From positions 3,038,001-3,102,000 of the forward strand of contig NZ_CP157355.1 of the NCBI RefSeq assembly GCF_040047665.1: 64,000 bases of DNA. Reading direction: 5' to 3'. Source of the stretch: Chitinibacter sp. FCG-7. Its GTDB lineage: Bacteria; Pseudomonadota; Gammaproteobacteria; Burkholderiales; Chitinibacteraceae. This document shows positions 17,387-30,586 of the stretch, in pieces. Under the pieces are notes generated by a model. The model was not told where the DNA came from and did no database searches. It was given only the letters and a program-made list of their open reading frames with translations. How positions within the stretch are numbered: position 1 is the stretch's first letter; each line of letters opens with the position of its first letter. The translations under genes and the position numbers were made by a program.

Positions 17387-19633
17387 ATGATCACTCGCCA
17401 AATTATGGTGTCTTTCCTATTGAGCCTGAGCGTGCTGGGCGCCAGTGTAGCATCGTCTGCCGCTGTGCAGACGTCTGCATCGTCGGCCGCTGCCACAGTG
17501 GCGGCGCGCCCGGCAGGCGATCAAGCCCGGCCACGCATCGGGCTGGTGCTGGGTGGGGGCGGGGCACGTGGCTTTGCCCATATCGGCGTGCTCAAGGTGT
17601 TGGAAGAAAACCGGATTCCTGTCGATTGCGTTGTGGGCACTAGTATTGGCTCGCTGGTGGGGGCGGCTTATGCCGCGGGGCGTAGCAGTGAAGAGATGAC
17701 GCAGCGGATTCAGGCCGCCAACTGGGACGATCTGCTCTCATCCAGCCTGCCGCGCCAGATTAATTCCTACCGCAAAAAAAATGACGATGCACTGGGCCTG
17801 ATCGGTCTGGAGCTTGGCCTGGGTGATGATTTGAGTATCAAGCTGCCCAATGCGGCAATCAGCACGCAGAAAATCGAATTTTTCCTGCGTGAGCTGACTT
17901 ATGCGGGGACAGTCCGGCATTTTGACGATCTGCCAGTGCAGTACCGTGCCGTGGCGACCGATCTGGTGACAGGCCAGATGGTGGTGTTTGAGGATGGCGA
18001 TATTGTGACCGCCATGCGCGCCAGTATGGCAGTGCCTGGCGTATTTCCGGCGGTGAATAGCAAGGATTACGTCCTGGTTGATGGTGGCCTGGTGCGCAAT
18101 ATGCCGATTGATGTGGCGCGGCAAACCTGCGCAGACGTGGTGATTGCGATTGATGTGGGTGCCGAGCCGCTCAAGCGTGAGGAGCTAAATAGTATTTTCT
18201 CGGTGGCCGATCAGTACACCCGGCTGATGATGGTGCAAAACGTCAAACCGCAGCTTGATTCGCTGACGGCCGATGATGTACTGATTTCGCCGCAGCTGGG
18301 CTCCATGTCGTCCAGTGATTTCAAAAAATCGGCCGAAATGATCAAGGCCGGCGAGCTGGCCGCGCTGGTCGCTTTGCCGCAGCTGCAGCGTTACGCAGTG
18401 TCTGCCGGGCAGTTTGCCAGCTGGTCACAAAACCGGCTTGGGCGGCATCTGCAAAGCCGCGCGATTGCCAGTGTAGAAGTGAAAAACCCGAATCAGGTGA
18501 ACCCGGCGGTGCTTGAAAATGCGCTGGAAGTCAAAACCGGCGAGCCGCTGGATTTGCCCGAGTTTCATAAAAATCTGGCCACGGTGTATGCGCGCGGGGA
18601 CTTTAGCCAGCTCGATTACGAGCTGCACCGCAAAGGAGGAGATGATGAGCTGCATATCCTGCCGATTGAGAAATCCTGGGGGCCCAATTATCTGAATTTC
18701 GGCATCGGAGTGGGTACCGATTTTCGCGGCTCAACGCCATGGACGATTAGCGCAATGTACCGGCGCACCTGGATCAATTCGCTGGGCGCGGAATGGAAAA
18801 CGCTGGCGCGGGTAGGGACGACCGAAGAAATCCGCAGCGAGTTTTACCAGCCCTTGCATCTGGATGGGCTGGCTTTTATTGCGCCGTATGTTAGCTACAA
18901 AACCGAGCCTTTGTCGCTGTGGCTGGATGGCAAGCAATTTGGTGATTATGAATACCGGCGACTTACGGCGGGGGTTGATTTAGGTTCGACGCTGACCAAG
19001 TATGGTGAGGCACGTCTGGGGCCGGTGCTCAATTTGTACAAGCTTAAGGAAAATATCGGCATTCCGCTATTTGATGGTGGTTCGGCCAGAGATCTGGGCG
19101 TACATGCCAGCCTGTTTTATGACCAGCTGGATAATTATTTCTTTCCTAGCGATGGCGAGTATCTCAATCTGAATGCCTATCTGTCGGTGAAAAACGGCAG
19201 CGACATCAATCATTATTTCCGCCTCGGCGGCGAATTCAGAACCGCACGCAAGCTGGCCTCGGGGGCTGGCGTTCTCACTGTGCGTGCGCAGGAACAAGTC
19301 GGCGAGGCACCCGATTTTGTCGATATTCGCTGGCTGGGTGGCTTTCTGAATATGTCGAGCTACCGCTATCAGGAGCTGCTGGCCAACCGTTTTCTGTATG
19401 CCTCCTTGCAGTATTACCAGCCAACCAGCCTGTTGCCCAAAAGCTACTGGGGGCTGGCGCTGGAAGGCGCGCACCTGTTTGAGCAGCTCAATGCCTACGA
19501 CGAAAAGCGCTGGCGCTCATCCGCCGCGGCCTATCTGGCATACGATAGCTTTCTGGGGCCGATTTATCTGGGTATGGCCTATGGCGATAACGCGATGTGG
19601 AGCGCCTACTTTATGCTGGGTAAGCAGTTTTAA
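17387..19633 (+). CDS. patatin-like phospholipase with C-terminal beta-barrel (PlpD-type, type Vd)
   Basis: 748-aa exported protein. Signal peptide at residues 1-27 (ITRQIMVSFLLSLSVLGAS). Patatin phospholipase domain about 45-340: oxyanion loop GGGGARGFAH, nucleophile Ser86 in GTSIG, catalytic Asp232 in DGGLVRN. Then a POTRA-like segment (about 360-430, ASVEVKNPNQVNPAVLENA) and a roughly 300-residue 16-strand Omp85-like barrel with alternating aromatic strands, ending in Phe (FMLGKQF). This is the architecture of Pseudomonas PlpD. By analogy it would be an outer-membrane phospholipase A. ATG 17387 was chosen with AGCAGGA upstream; a TTG lies one codon before. Confidence 0.93.
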   Translation: MITRQIMVSFLLSLSVLGASVASSAAVQTSASSAAATVAARPAGDQARPRIGLVLGGGGARGFAHIGVLKVLEENRIPVDCVVGTSIGSLVGAAYAAGRSSEEMTQRIQAANWDDLLSSSLPRQINSYRKKNDDALGLIGLELGLGDDLSIKLPNAAISTQKIEFFLRELTYAGTVRHFDDLPVQYRAVATDLVTGQMVVFEDGDIVTAMRASMAVPGVFPAVNSKDYVLVDGGLVRNMPIDVARQTCADVVIAIDVGAEPLKREELNSIFSVADQYTRLMMVQNVKPQLDSLTADDVLISPQLGSMSSSDFKKSAEMIKAGELAALVALPQLQRYAVSAGQFASWSQNRLGRHLQSRAIASVEVKNPNQVNPAVLENALEVKTGEPLDLPEFHKNLATVYARGDFSQLDYELHRKGGDDELHILPIEKSWGPNYLNFGIGVGTDFRGSTPWTISAMYRRTWINSLGAEWKTLARVGTTEEIRSEFYQPLHLDGLAFIAPYVSYKTEPLSLWLDGKQFGDYEYRRLTAGVDLGSTLTKYGEARLGPVLNLYKLKENIGIPLFDGGSARDLGVHASLFYDQLDNYFFPSDGEYLNLNAYLSVKNGSDINHYFRLGGEFRTARKLASGAGVLTVRAQEQVGEAPDFVDIRWLGGFLNMSSYRYQELLANRFLYASLQYYQPTSLLPKSYWGLALEGAHLFEQLNAYDEKRWRSSAAAYLAYDSFLGPIYLGMAYGDNAMWSAYFMLGKQF

Positions 19634-19758
19634 GGCGTGAGAAGATCAATGCATAGATTGCATTTTTGCCACTTGCCCCCATATGGCAGGACATTAATGC
19701 AAAGCTGTAGCGCGTTACCTGGCTGATAGGGTCGCCGCACAGTCAACGAAGTGATCAT

Positions 19759-20916
19759 ATGAAATTATTCGACCGATTGCTGGGGCGAGCGCCTGCAGCA
19801 GCAAGCACAGGAAACGAGACCGTGAGTGAGACCCAATTGGATGCCATCCGCCAGACACTGGCTACTTTGATCGATCCGGATACGGGCAAGGATTATCTGT
19901 CGAGCAAAAACATCAAAAATTTGCGCCAGGAGCAGGGGCGGGTCGAGCTTGATCTGGTGCTGGGTTATCCCGCGCAAAGCCAGTTTGCCGCCCGCGAGCA
20001 GCAGCTGGTGCAAGCGCTGCAGGTGCTTGATGGCGTTGAAGAAGTGAAGGTCAATGTCAGTAGCCAGATTGTGGCGCACTCGGTCGCCCGTGGTATGCCG
20101 CTGCAAAAGGGCATCAAGAATATTATTGCCGTTGCGTCGGGCAAGGGCGGGGTGGGCAAGTCAACTACATCAGCCAATCTGGCGCTGGCGCTGGCCGCTG
20201 AAGGTGCAAAAGTCGGTTTGCTCGATGCCGATATTTACGGCCCTAGCCAGCCGACGATGATGGGAGTGGCGGATGAGCGCCCCGAGTCCATCGACAATAA
20301 ATACATTAAACCGATTGAAAAATACGGTGTGCTCAATATGTCGATCGGCTTTCTGATCGACCCGGAACAGCCCATGGTCTGGCGCGGCCCGATGGTGACG
20401 CAAGCTTTGACCCAGTTGCTGAACGATACGCTGTGGGGCGAGCTCGATTATCTGGTGATCGATCTGCCGCCGGGTACGGGCGACATCCAGCTCACTTTGT
20501 CACAGAAAGTGCCCGTCACCGGCGCGGTGATTGTGACGACGCCACAGGATATTGCTTTGCTTGACGCGCGCAAAGGACTGAAAATGTTTGAAAAGGTTGG
20601 CGTGCCGATTTTGGGAATTGTCGAAAACATGAGCATGCATGTCTGCAGTAATTGCGGTCATATCGAGCCGATTTTTGGCGAAGGTGGCGGCGAGAAAATG
20701 GGCGCTGAATATGGCACCGAGCTGATCGGCAAGCTGCCGCTGGATTTGTCGATCCGGCTAAATGCGGATGCTGGCCAGCCGAGTGTGGTTGCCGAGCCCG
20801 ATGGCGAAATTGCCGCCATTTACAAGGCGATAGCGCGCAAGGTAGCGGTGAAAGTGGCGGCCAAATCGCAGGATTTCAGCAATAAATTCCCGAAAATCGT
20901 CATTCAGAATACATAA
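19759..20916 (+). CDS. apbC: Mrp/ApbC-family iron-sulfur cluster carrier ATPase
   Basis: 385-aa Mrp/NBP35 P-loop protein that binds and transfers Fe-S clusters. N-terminal DUF59/MIP18-like domain (about 25-105, ETQLDAIRQTLATLIDP). Deviant Walker A GKGGVGKST (128-136). Then DADIYGPSQPTMMG and DLPPGTGDIQLTL. A CSNCGH pair (about 295-300) provides the cluster-bridging CxxC. The first 20 residues (MKLFDRLLGR and a short Ala/Ser linker) precede the usual start (VSETQLDAI, GTG 19822) and are unusual; the ATG at 19759 is the only ATG, so I kept it with moderate confidence. Confidence 0.93.
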   Translation: MKLFDRLLGRAPAAASTGNETVSETQLDAIRQTLATLIDPDTGKDYLSSKNIKNLRQEQGRVELDLVLGYPAQSQFAAREQQLVQALQVLDGVEEVKVNVSSQIVAHSVARGMPLQKGIKNIIAVASGKGGVGKSTTSANLALALAAEGAKVGLLDADIYGPSQPTMMGVADERPESIDNKYIKPIEKYGVLNMSIGFLIDPEQPMVWRGPMVTQALTQLLNDTLWGELDYLVIDLPPGTGDIQLTLSQKVPVTGAVIVTTPQDIALLDARKGLKMFEKVGVPILGIVENMSMHVCSNCGHIEPIFGEGGGEKMGAEYGTELIGKLPLDLSIRLNADAGQPSVVAEPDGEIAAIYKAIARKVAVKVAAKSQDFSNKFPKIVIQNT

Positions 20917-21054
20917 TTTCTGCTCCAGTAAGGCGCTCGGTGGGCAACAAGGCCCGCAAGTCTGGTATCCTTGTGGGGAGCGCCTTGGGTAGCAAGGCCG
21001 TAAAAGAACAACTCAAGCTGCATTGAGTCATAAGACGAGTAGAGATTAAACACG

Positions 21055-22347
21055 ATGACCGACACGCAACTAGGTGCGCTAATCATCGCCGGCGCATTTG
21101 TTGGCGCGGTATTTGCCTACAACCAGTGGCAGGAATACCGGTACAAAAAACAGGCCAATAAAGCCTTCGCGAACAATCGGCGCAATCAGGACGATGTGCT
21201 GATCAATACCCCGAAAAATCTGGTTCGCAAGGGTGATCCGCAACGACTGGAGCCGGTGCTCGATACGCCAGCCCTGCCGCAGGACGAGCGTGAAGCCGAG
21301 CCGCTCCAGCCGCCAGTTCTGAGCGAGCCCGAATACGATGTACCGAAGTACACCCCCACACCCGTGCGCTATGACGAAGACATGCCGGACGATGTGCCGG
21401 ATTTGCCGCCATCATACCGCCCAACGTATGTGTCACCAGCCCAGTCAGTAGAAGCACCTGCGGCTTATACCCCTGAGGTGGCTGCGCCAGTGAGCGACTT
21501 TACTGCCGCCCCAGCCAGTGCGCCTGTGCGCAGCTTTGATGATGCCGAAGAAGATGTGCTGGTCACCAGCCTGATCGACCCGGCGCTGGATTTTATTGCC
21601 GAAGTTCACGCCGGTCAGGCCATCGCTGCTGCCGATGTGCCGCCGTTTCCGGCGACCAAACGCGTGCAGATAATTGGTTTGAATCAGCTCGATCAATGGG
21701 AAACCGTTAATTCAACCAGCCGCAATCGCTATCTGGAGCTGCGGGTGGGCATGCAGCTGGCTGATCGCCAGGGCGCGCTAACGCAGGAGTCGCTCAACGC
21801 CTTCTGTATGGGGGTGCAGCAATTTGCCGATGAGCACGAAGCGGTTGTTACATTCCCGCAACGCTCGGCCAAGCTGGCTGCTGCACGCGAGCTTGATGAT
21901 TTCTGTGCCTCGGTCGATGTGCTGATTGGCTTGAATATTCCGGCGGGGGCGCGGCCGATTCCGATGGAAAAAGTGCGCCTGCACGCCGAAAACGCCGGTA
22001 TGGTGCGCGCCAATGATGGCACTTTCCAGTATCGCAGCGATTCGGGTAAAACCCTGTTTGTGCTGGCCAATCAGGATCAAACGCCACTGATGGCCACCTC
22101 GAAAGGCCTGACCTTGCTATTTGACGTGCCGCGCGTGGCGGGCGGGATTGCCGTCTTTGATTACCTGACCGAATTTGCCCAAAGTCTGTCGCAAGCGCTG
22201 GCGCTGGAGCTGGTTGATGACAATGGCAAGCCGCTGAACGCCAAAAGCCTGGCCAATATCCGTCGTCAGCTGGCCGAGCTGTACGCCAGCATGGACGATC
22301 GCGGTATTGCGCCCGGTTCAGTGGCCGCGCTGCGCTTGTTTGCCTGA
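21055..22347 (+). CDS. zipA: cell division protein ZipA homologue
   Basis: 430-aa inner-membrane divisome protein that tethers FtsZ to the membrane. N-terminal transmembrane anchor about 5-23 (TQLGALIIAGAFVGAVFAY) followed by a basic stretch. A long Pro/Glu/Asp-rich linker of about 170 residues comes next. The C-terminal ZipA FtsZ-binding domain (about 260-400) includes GLTLLFDVPRVAGG and an FDYLTEFAQSLSQALALELVD stretch typical of ZipA. Position directly before ligA is the conserved zipA-ligA arrangement. The linker is acidic and longer than in E. coli ZipA (328 aa total). Confidence 0.88.
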   Translation: MTDTQLGALIIAGAFVGAVFAYNQWQEYRYKKQANKAFANNRRNQDDVLINTPKNLVRKGDPQRLEPVLDTPALPQDEREAEPLQPPVLSEPEYDVPKYTPTPVRYDEDMPDDVPDLPPSYRPTYVSPAQSVEAPAAYTPEVAAPVSDFTAAPASAPVRSFDDAEEDVLVTSLIDPALDFIAEVHAGQAIAAADVPPFPATKRVQIIGLNQLDQWETVNSTSRNRYLELRVGMQLADRQGALTQESLNAFCMGVQQFADEHEAVVTFPQRSAKLAAARELDDFCASVDVLIGLNIPAGARPIPMEKVRLHAENAGMVRANDGTFQYRSDSGKTLFVLANQDQTPLMATSKGLTLLFDVPRVAGGIAVFDYLTEFAQSLSQALALELVDDNGKPLNAKSLANIRRQLAELYASMDDRGIAPGSVAALRLFA

Positions 22348-22377
22348 TTGGAGCAACGATAGTTACGGGTGTTTAAC

Positions 22378-24919
<2,542 letters not shown>

Positions 24920-25009
24920 GGCCATTTGGTGCTTGCTGTGGTCTGTGCTGTGAGCTTGGTCACGGCGATCATTTGCACGAGTAACCATGGTGGCTAGATT
25001 TATTGGAGT

Positions 25010-25058
25010 GGGTATAGGTCTGTAGCTGTTTTTTCACTTGCTTTGCAGGGATATACCT
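25010..25058. repeat. 49-bp dyad element, intergenic, right end ATACCT
   Basis: Left arm GGGTATAGGTCTGTAG and right arm TTGCAGGGATATACCT; same 49-bp length as the perfect copies. In the ligA-galU gap. Confidence 0.8.
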
Positions 25059-25103
25059 TGCCAAGTATGTCGGAGTTTTGTTTGTCTAGATAAGGCTTTG
25101 GGG

Positions 25104-25170
25104 TTGTTTAAAATTTTAAACAATTAAATTATATTTTTGCGATTGACTTGTGTGTCCAATTAATTGAACA
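25104..25170 (+). promoter_or_regulatory. promoter/operator region of the HTH-galU reading frame
   Basis: A perfect 20-bp palindrome, TTGTTTAAAATTTTAAACAA, spans 25104-25123. It overlaps a possible -35 TTTAAA (25107-25112), which is 17 bp from a -10 TATATT (25130-25135). A second near-perfect 18-bp palindrome, TGTCCAATTAATTGAACA, covers 25153-25170, at the first codons of the HTH frame. Two palindromes around a promoter suggest repressor operators, plausibly for the HTH protein itself (inference). Confidence 0.5.
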
Positions 25171-25178
25171 TGCTGCGT

Positions 25179-25364
25179 ATGCAAAAATCTGAAGCACTGC
25201 GTCTTTTTGGTAGCCAAACCCGCCTAGCCGATGCGCTTGGGTTGGGGCGTTCTGCCGTTTCCCAATGGCCCGAGATACTCAACCTCAAACAGGCCGATCA
25301 GGTAATGGGCGCAGCCTTGCGTCTGGGTTTACTCGACAATACCCTCTCTCTTCAAGGAAATACC
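25179..25364 (+). CDS. P22-Cro-like helix-turn-helix segment, in frame with galU (no stop between)
   Basis: 62 codons from ATG 25179 (alternative ATG 25170) encode a Cro-family [23 protein letters not shown], then the recognition helix [13 protein letters not shown]. This is the layout of P22 Cro-type repressors (about 60 aa). There is no stop codon: the frame continues through a six-residue linker straight into Met1 of GalU. Either an HTH-GalU fusion of 354 aa is made, or GalU is made separately from its own ATG (25365), which has a good Shine-Dalgarno, or both. No clear ribosome-binding site precedes the HTH start. The family assignment is fairly firm; the fusion is unresolved. Confidence 0.55.
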
Positions 25365-26240
25365 ATGCAAAAAATCCGTAAAGCCGTGTTCCCCGTTGCA
25401 GGGATGGGAACGCGTTTTCTGCCCGCGACCAAAGCCAGCCCGAAAGAAATGATGTCCGTGGTGGACAAGCCGCTGATCCAGTACGCCGTTGAAGAAGCGC
25501 TGGCGGCGGGCATTACCGAGATGATTTTTATCACTGGCCGCCATAAGCGCAGCATTGAAGATCACTTTGATAAGGCCGGCGAGCTGGAGGCCGATCTGGA
25601 AGCCAAGCAGAAAACCAAGCTACTGGAGGTCTTGCGCGGCATTATTCCCAAATCGGTGACCTGCATTTACATCCGCCAGCCCGAAGCGCTGGGTCTGGGT
25701 CATGCGGTGCTGTGCGCCAAGCCTGTGGTGGGCGATGAGCCATTTGCGGTCATTCTGGCCGATGACCTGATCGACGGCGATGGTGTGTCGGAAATGAAGC
25801 GCATGGTTGACGTGTTTGGCGACACACACTGCTCGGTACTGGGGGTAGAAGAAGTCGCCCATGAAGAAACCGGCAGCTATGGTATTGTAGAAGTGAGTGA
25901 AAACGCGGGCCGCCTGCGCGTGGGTAATATTGTCGAGAAACCAAAGCCGGAGGAAGCCCCATCCAATCTGGCCGTGGTCGGTCGCTACATCCTGACGCCA
26001 CGCGTTTTCCATCACCTGCAAAACGTCCAGCCGGGTAAAGGCGGCGAGATTCAGCTGACCGATGGCATTTTTGCCCTGATGCAAGAACAACACATTTTGG
26101 CGCACAAGCTGCAAGGCACGCGCTACGACTGCGGTAGCAAAATCGGCTTTCTGAAAGCCACCGTCGAGCTGGGCCTGAAACACCACGAAGTCGGCCCGGA
26201 TTTCACCGCCTACATGAAAGAGTTTTGCAAGGCATTCTAA
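25365..26240 (+). CDS. galU: UTP-glucose-1-phosphate uridylyltransferase
   Basis: Makes UDP-glucose from UTP and glucose 1-phosphate for LPS core, capsule and trehalose-type pathways. 291 aa from ATG 25365, the normal GalU length; AAGGAAA lies 6 bases upstream. The N-terminal nucleotidyltransferase motif [18 protein letters not shown] is complete. It is followed by [39 protein letters not shown] and [10 protein letters not shown]. Upstream, the same frame holds a Cro-like HTH without a stop codon. A bidirectional terminator separates it from the convergent thiC. Confidence 0.96.
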   Translation: MQKIRKAVFPVAGMGTRFLPATKASPKEMMSVVDKPLIQYAVEEALAAGITEMIFITGRHKRSIEDHFDKAGELEADLEAKQKTKLLEVLRGIIPKSVTCIYIRQPEALGLGHAVLCAKPVVGDEPFAVILADDLIDGDGVSEMKRMVDVFGDTHCSVLGVEEVAHEETGSYGIVEVSENAGRLRVGNIVEKPKPEEAPSNLAVVGRYILTPRVFHHLQNVQPGKGGEIQLTDGIFALMQEQHILAHKLQGTRYDCGSKIGFLKATVELGLKHHEVGPDFTAYMKEFCKAF

Positions 26241-26248
26241 TGAAATGA

Positions 26249-26275
26249 AAAAAGACCACCGAAAGATGGTCTTTT
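26249..26275. terminator. bidirectional intrinsic terminator (galU / thiC)
   Basis: AAAAGACCA...TGGTCTTTT hairpin between the convergent genes. Confidence 0.85.
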
Positions 26276-26298
26276 GTTTGGGTGTGACTTGGATTTGA

Positions 26299-28420
<2,122 letters not shown>

Positions 28421-28519
28421 GATATGAATGAATGTGAAATTAAAAGAGTTGTGGGATAATTGCAAGATATATTCGATTAACACAGGCCAAGAACGGCCAA
28501 GCTTTGAGGTGACGCAAAC

Positions 28520-29158
28520 ATGGATTGGGAAAAAGCACGTTATTTACTGGTAGAACAACAAATCCGCCCATGGAATGTATTGGACTCCAAAGTTCTTGAG
28601 CGCGTTCTCAATACCCGCCGTGAAGACTTTGTACCTGCCGACAAAAAAGAGTTGGCTTTTGTTGATGTAGAGTTGCCGCTGGGTAATGGTCAATTGATGC
28701 TGGCTCCGAAAGTGGAAGCTCGTTTGCTGCAGGAAGTGGCACTGAAAGAAACTGATAAAGTGCTGATCGTTGGTGCTGGCACTGCTTACCTGACTGCACT
28801 GGCGGCTGGCCTCTGTGCGCAGGTAGTTGTCATCGAGGCAGACACCAAGCAAGCCGAGTTGACCAATGCCGCGCTCAAGGCTGCAGGGATCAAAAATGTA
28901 AGCATCGAAGTAGGGGCAACCCTGACTAGCAAGCAGGGCCCATTTGATGTAATTATTGCTGCGGCTTCATTTGAAGAAGTGCCTGCAGATCTGATGCAGC
29001 AATTGTCGGCTGAAGGCCGCCTGATCGCCATTTTGGGGCAAGAACCAATAATGCATGCCACGGTATTTGTCCAGGGTAAAACTGCAGTCAATCCCAAGCA
29101 GGTTTTTGATTACAATCTACCCCGTTTCAGTGTGAGCACACTGCAATTTGCCTTTTAA
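28520..29158 (+). CDS. protein-L-isoaspartate O-methyltransferase family protein
   Basis: 212-aa SAM-dependent methyltransferase-fold protein of the PCMT family. The N-terminal part MDWEKARYLLVEQQIRPWNVL matches the betaproteobacterial PCMT-like group. SAM motif I reads VLIVGAGTAYLTALAA (Gly-x-Gly-Thr-Ala instead of the usual GTGSGY), and motif post-I has VVVIEAD. Given the altered motif I, true isoaspartate repair activity is uncertain. ATG 28520 follows GAGGTGACG. It is divergent from thiC and has its own strong terminator, so it is monocistronic. Confidence 0.85.
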   Translation: MDWEKARYLLVEQQIRPWNVLDSKVLERVLNTRREDFVPADKKELAFVDVELPLGNGQLMLAPKVEARLLQEVALKETDKVLIVGAGTAYLTALAAGLCAQVVVIEADTKQAELTNAALKAAGIKNVSIEVGATLTSKQGPFDVIIAAASFEEVPADLMQQLSAEGRLIAILGQEPIMHATVFVQGKTAVNPKQVFDYNLPRFSVSTLQFAF

Positions 29159-29216
29159 TTGCTCACTCTTTGAGCATGCTCGTGGCATTATCAGGCAGAC
29201 TTGATGTTTATCATCC

Positions 29217-29241
29217 AAAACCCGCGCTTTTGCGGGTTTTT
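29217..29241 (+). terminator. intrinsic terminator
   Basis: AAAACCCGC-GCTTTT-GCGGGTTTTT hairpin with T-run, 59 bases after the methyltransferase stop. Confidence 0.92.
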
Positions 29242-29415
29242 GCCTTTAATCGAGTATGAATTTGATACAGATTAGGTAGAATGTGCGGCTTGTATTTGCG
29301 ATATGTAAGTTAATTATCAAGCTGCATCTTGTTTGAGCTGTCGGGCTTGAAATGATTTGAGAATTTGAATTGGGCTGTGTTGTCCGCATGAGGTTATCGC
29401 CGTCAAAATTTAGCT

Positions 29416-29461
29416 GCTCTTGTGCGTAATGCAAGAGCGGGCTCCACGGTGAAGTAGCGTA
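29416..29461 (+). promoter_or_regulatory. JUMPstart/ops-like leader of the glycan operon
   Basis: Perfect 7-bp hairpin GCTCTTG...CAAGAGC (29416-29438), followed by GTGAAGTAGCGT (29450-29461). In enterobacterial JUMPstart leaders a hairpin is followed by the ops sequence ending GGTAGCGT, where RfaH loads on paused polymerase. The order, spacing and GTAGCGT core agree, but the left half of ops does not. It lies about 40 bases upstream of rmlB. Confidence 0.35.
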
Positions 29462-29501
29462 GCGGATTTGCATGGTTACATATTGATTGGATGCGTTATA
29501 A

Positions 29502-30563
29502 ATGACAATTTTAGTTACAGGCGGCGCTGGATTTATCGGCGGCAATTTTGTGTTGGACTGGCTGGCGGGTACGGATGAAGCCGTGGTCAATGTCGATAAA
29601 CTGACGTATGCCGGTAACCTCGATACCCTGCAAGGGCTGCAGGGCGATACCCGGCATGTTTTTGTGCGTGCCGATATTGGTGATCGCGACGTGATGGGCC
29701 GTTTGCTGGCTGAGCACAAACCACGCGCGGTGATCAATTTTGCGGCCGAATCGCATGTCGATCGCTCGATTCATGGCCCCGGTGATTTTATCCAGACTAA
29801 TGTGGTCGGTACTTTCAATCTACTCGAAAGCGTGCGCGCTTATTGGAATGAGCTGCCAGCCGATGACAAAGCAGCTTTCCGCTTTTTGCACGTGTCTACC
29901 GATGAAGTGTACGGCACGTTGGAGGCCGATGACCCGCCGTTTTCTGAAACCAACACCTACGAGCCCAATAGCCCGTATTCGGCATCGAAAGCGGCTTCAG
30001 ATCACCTCGTCCGCGCCTGGCACCATACCTACGGCCTGCCAGTATTGACAACCAATTGCTCAAATAACTACGGCCCATATCATTTTCCCGAGAAGCTGAT
30101 TCCGCTAGTGATTTTGAATGCGCTCAATGGCAAGCCATTGCCAATTTATGGCGACGGCCAGCAGATTCGTGATTGGCTGTATGTGAAAGACCATTGCTCG
30201 GCAATCCGCCGCGTATTGGAAGCGGGCAAAGTAGGTGAAACGTATAACGTCGGTGGCTGGAATGAAAAAGCCAATCTGGACGTGGTGAAGACCATTTGCA
30301 GCCTGCTCGATCAATTGCAGCCGCGCACTGATGGCCAAGGCTACGCTGAGCAAATTACTTATGTAACCGATCGCCCGGGCCATGATCGCCGCTACGCGAT
30401 TGATGCGCGCAAGCTTGAACGGGAATTGGGCTGGAAACCGGCCGAAACCTTCGAATCGGGCATCCGTAAAACGGTGGAATGGTATTTGGCCAATCAAGGC
30501 TGGGTGCAAAACGTCACCAGCGGTGCATACCGTGAGTGGGTATCAACCCAGTACGGAGTCTAA
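29502..30563 (+). CDS. rmlB: dTDP-glucose 4,6-dehydratase
   Basis: Second step of dTDP-L-rhamnose synthesis. 353-aa extended SDR. NAD-binding [14 protein letters not shown] at the N-terminus, [13 protein letters not shown], the catalytic STDEVYG, and Tyr159/Lys163 in [20 protein letters not shown]. Start ATG 29502 is preceded by only a weak GGA. First gene of rmlBDAC. The last residues (VSTQYGV) and the stop fall inside a perfect-ended 49-bp dyad motif that continues into rmlD. Confidence 0.98.
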   Translation: MTILVTGGAGFIGGNFVLDWLAGTDEAVVNVDKLTYAGNLDTLQGLQGDTRHVFVRADIGDRDVMGRLLAEHKPRAVINFAAESHVDRSIHGPGDFIQTNVVGTFNLLESVRAYWNELPADDKAAFRFLHVSTDEVYGTLEADDPPFSETNTYEPNSPYSASKAASDHLVRAWHHTYGLPVLTTNCSNNYGPYHFPEKLIPLVILNALNGKPLPIYGDGQQIRDWLYVKDHCSAIRRVLEAGKVGETYNVGGWNEKANLDVVKTICSLLDQLQPRTDGQGYAEQITYVTDRPGHDRRYAIDARKLERELGWKPAETFESGIRKTVEWYLANQGWVQNVTSGAYREWVSTQYGV

Positions 30564-30586
30564 TCATGGCCTCTCAGGCAATACCC
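30538..30586. repeat. 49-bp dyad motif, perfect ends, spanning rmlB stop and rmlD start
   Basis: GGGTAT at 30538-30543 and ATACCC at 30581-30586. It contains the rmlB stop, the rmlD ribosome-binding site and the rmlD ATG. The first rmlD residues ASQAIP appear to be extra relative to typical RmlD N-termini. Confidence 0.65.

Larger units (their letters stand above)
29159..29501. other. leader region in front of the glycan cluster (343 bp)
   Basis: Contains the terminator of the methyltransferase gene and about 260 bp of AT-richer sequence without a convincing ORF. At its 3' end is a JUMPstart/ops-like arrangement immediately before rmlB. Promoter elements cannot be fixed with confidence. Confidence 0.5.

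Noticed and set aside
21424..21472. ACGTAT...ATACCC at 49 bp in zipA
   Set aside because: Only four of six left-end bases match; too weak to list as a copy.
29604..29652. ACGTAT...ATACCC at 49 bp in rmlB
   Set aside because: Same weakness as the zipA pair; left end matches at four of six positions only.
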